A DNA stretch of 16,484 nucleotides from Oscillospiraceae bacterium (GTDB lineage: Bacteria; Bacillota; Clostridia; Oscillospirales; Oscillospiraceae). This document shows, in pieces, positions 15,977-16,484 of this stretch (its first letter is position 1; every line of letters starts with the position of its first letter). A program made the translations under genes and the position numbers. The notes under the pieces are model-generated. The model did no database searches. It had not been told where the DNA came from and was given only the letters and a program-made list of their open reading frames with translations. The stretch covers positions 1 through 16,484 of the forward strand of contig JAEDKB010000018.1 of assembly GCA_016296045.1 (NCBI GenBank), written 5' to 3'.

Positions 15977-16366
15977 ATGGGTCGCTATTGGTGGAGCGTA
16001 TGGATTAAGGTTGGCATTTTGGCAGTTGTGCTGATTCTGGCGTATACCGCAGTCAACGGCTATTTATCGAATATGTTTGAGCCATATTTGCTCGATGAAA
16101 CCGCTGCGGCGGAAAGCGAGCCGGTAAAAATCGAGGATTCAGAAAATATTCCCGATGCCGGCAATGAGACGGAAAACGCAGAAGAGGAGCTCGCGGAATC
16201 GGGCGGTGCCGATGCGCTTAAGAGTATCGTGGAAAAAATTGAAAATAAGGTTGGTGTCTACATTGACTACGAAAGCTTTATTTTCGACTATGCGAACGAC
16301 TATGCTCAGCGCATGATGGAAGAATCCAGGCAAGAGCGCAACGTAATCACGGAGCCGCTGTCATAA
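15977..16366 (+). CDS. Small acidic single-pass membrane protein, unknown function
   Basis: I do not recognise this protein of 129 residues. The N-terminus GRYWWSVWIK is aromatic and basic, followed by one hydrophobic segment at about 8-26. A long, strongly acidic, probably disordered stretch comes next (about 33-75, rich in Glu, Asp, Ala), then a predicted amphipathic helix region (about 77-120) with a YIDYESFIFDYANDYAQRM segment. Positive residues before the helix suggest the acidic part is outside the cell, by the positive-inside rule. AGGAAG (15963-15968) lies eight bases before the ATG at 15977; the GTG at 15968 overlaps that site and is less likely. It follows udp by 60 nt and precedes a strong terminator, so it may be the last gene of a two-gene unit. 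Confidence 0.7.
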   Translation: MGRYWWSVWIKVGILAVVLILAYTAVNGYLSNMFEPYLLDETAAAESEPVKIEDSENIPDAGNETENAEEELAESGGADALKSIVEKIENKVGVYIDYESFIFDYANDYAQRMMEESRQERNVITEPLS

Positions 16367-16422
16367 CAGGGATCGTGTCTGCATATTATCCGTTTGAAAT
16401 CAGCCCTTTTTAAAACGCAAAA

Positions 16423-16469
16423 TAGCGGGAGAAAACACAGGAAACCCGGTTTTCTCCCGCTAATTTTTT
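16423..16469 (+). terminator. Intrinsic (Rho-independent) terminator
   Basis: TAGCGGGAGAAAAC (16423-16436) pairs perfectly with GTTTTCTCCCGCTA (16449-16462), a 14 bp stem with a 12 nt loop, followed by ATTTTTT (16463-16469). It ends the transcript that carries the small membrane protein and probably udp. An A-rich run before the stem could allow some termination in the opposite direction too. Confidence 0.9.
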
Positions 16470-16484
16470 GAAATGTGGGAAAAA

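Overview
This window is ordinary chromosomal housekeeping DNA from a low-to-mid GC Firmicute, most likely a class Clostridia gut-type organism of the Oscillospirales/Ruminococcaceae kind. The lineage call rests on the Gram-positive replicative polymerase PolC, the Firmicute-style order pyrH-frr-uppS-cdsA-dxr-rseP-...-polC, strong GGAGG-type ribosome binding sites, and a GlnRS gene alongside sigma-A-like promoters. The genus cannot be fixed from the sequence alone.

Layout. Bases 1-233 hold no gene but are packed with inverted and direct repeats. A lipoprotein of the CapA metallophosphatase-like family lies on the minus strand (234-1412). It is divergently transcribed from a membrane-anchored GH25 muramidase on the plus strand (1555-2430). 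A hairpin (2470-2517) sits between that gene and the convergent glutaminyl-tRNA synthetase gene glnS (minus, 2528-4249). Back-to-back promoters at 4284-4312 and 4385-4413 drive glnS leftward and a long rightward operon: pyrH, frr, (palindrome), uppS, cdsA, dxr, rseP, ispG, polC (4450-15010). A separate promoter at 15083-15111 drives a uridine phosphorylase gene, followed by a small acidic single-pass membrane protein and a strong intrinsic terminator at 16423-16469.

How the genes work together. The operon links pyrimidine nucleotide supply (PyrH), ribosome recycling (Frr), isoprenoid precursor synthesis by the MEP pathway (Dxr, IspG), use of isoprenoids for the undecaprenyl cell-wall carrier (UppS), phospholipid activation (CdsA), intramembrane proteolysis (RseP/RasP) and chromosome replication (PolC). 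From uppS to polC the genes overlap or are 1-10 nt apart, so they are almost certainly co-transcribed and partly translationally coupled.

I found no convincing undescribed multi-gene system, CRISPR array, IS element, tRNA, rRNA or riboswitch. The most interesting structure is non-coding. Two copies of a 46-48 nt hairpin, at 86-133 and 2470-2517, share an architecture and show base changes that preserve pairing. There are also tandem palindromes at 164-228 and a REP-like palindrome placed inside the essential operon between frr and uppS. A CapA-like lipoprotein whose central Asn-His motif is replaced is the main protein-level oddity.
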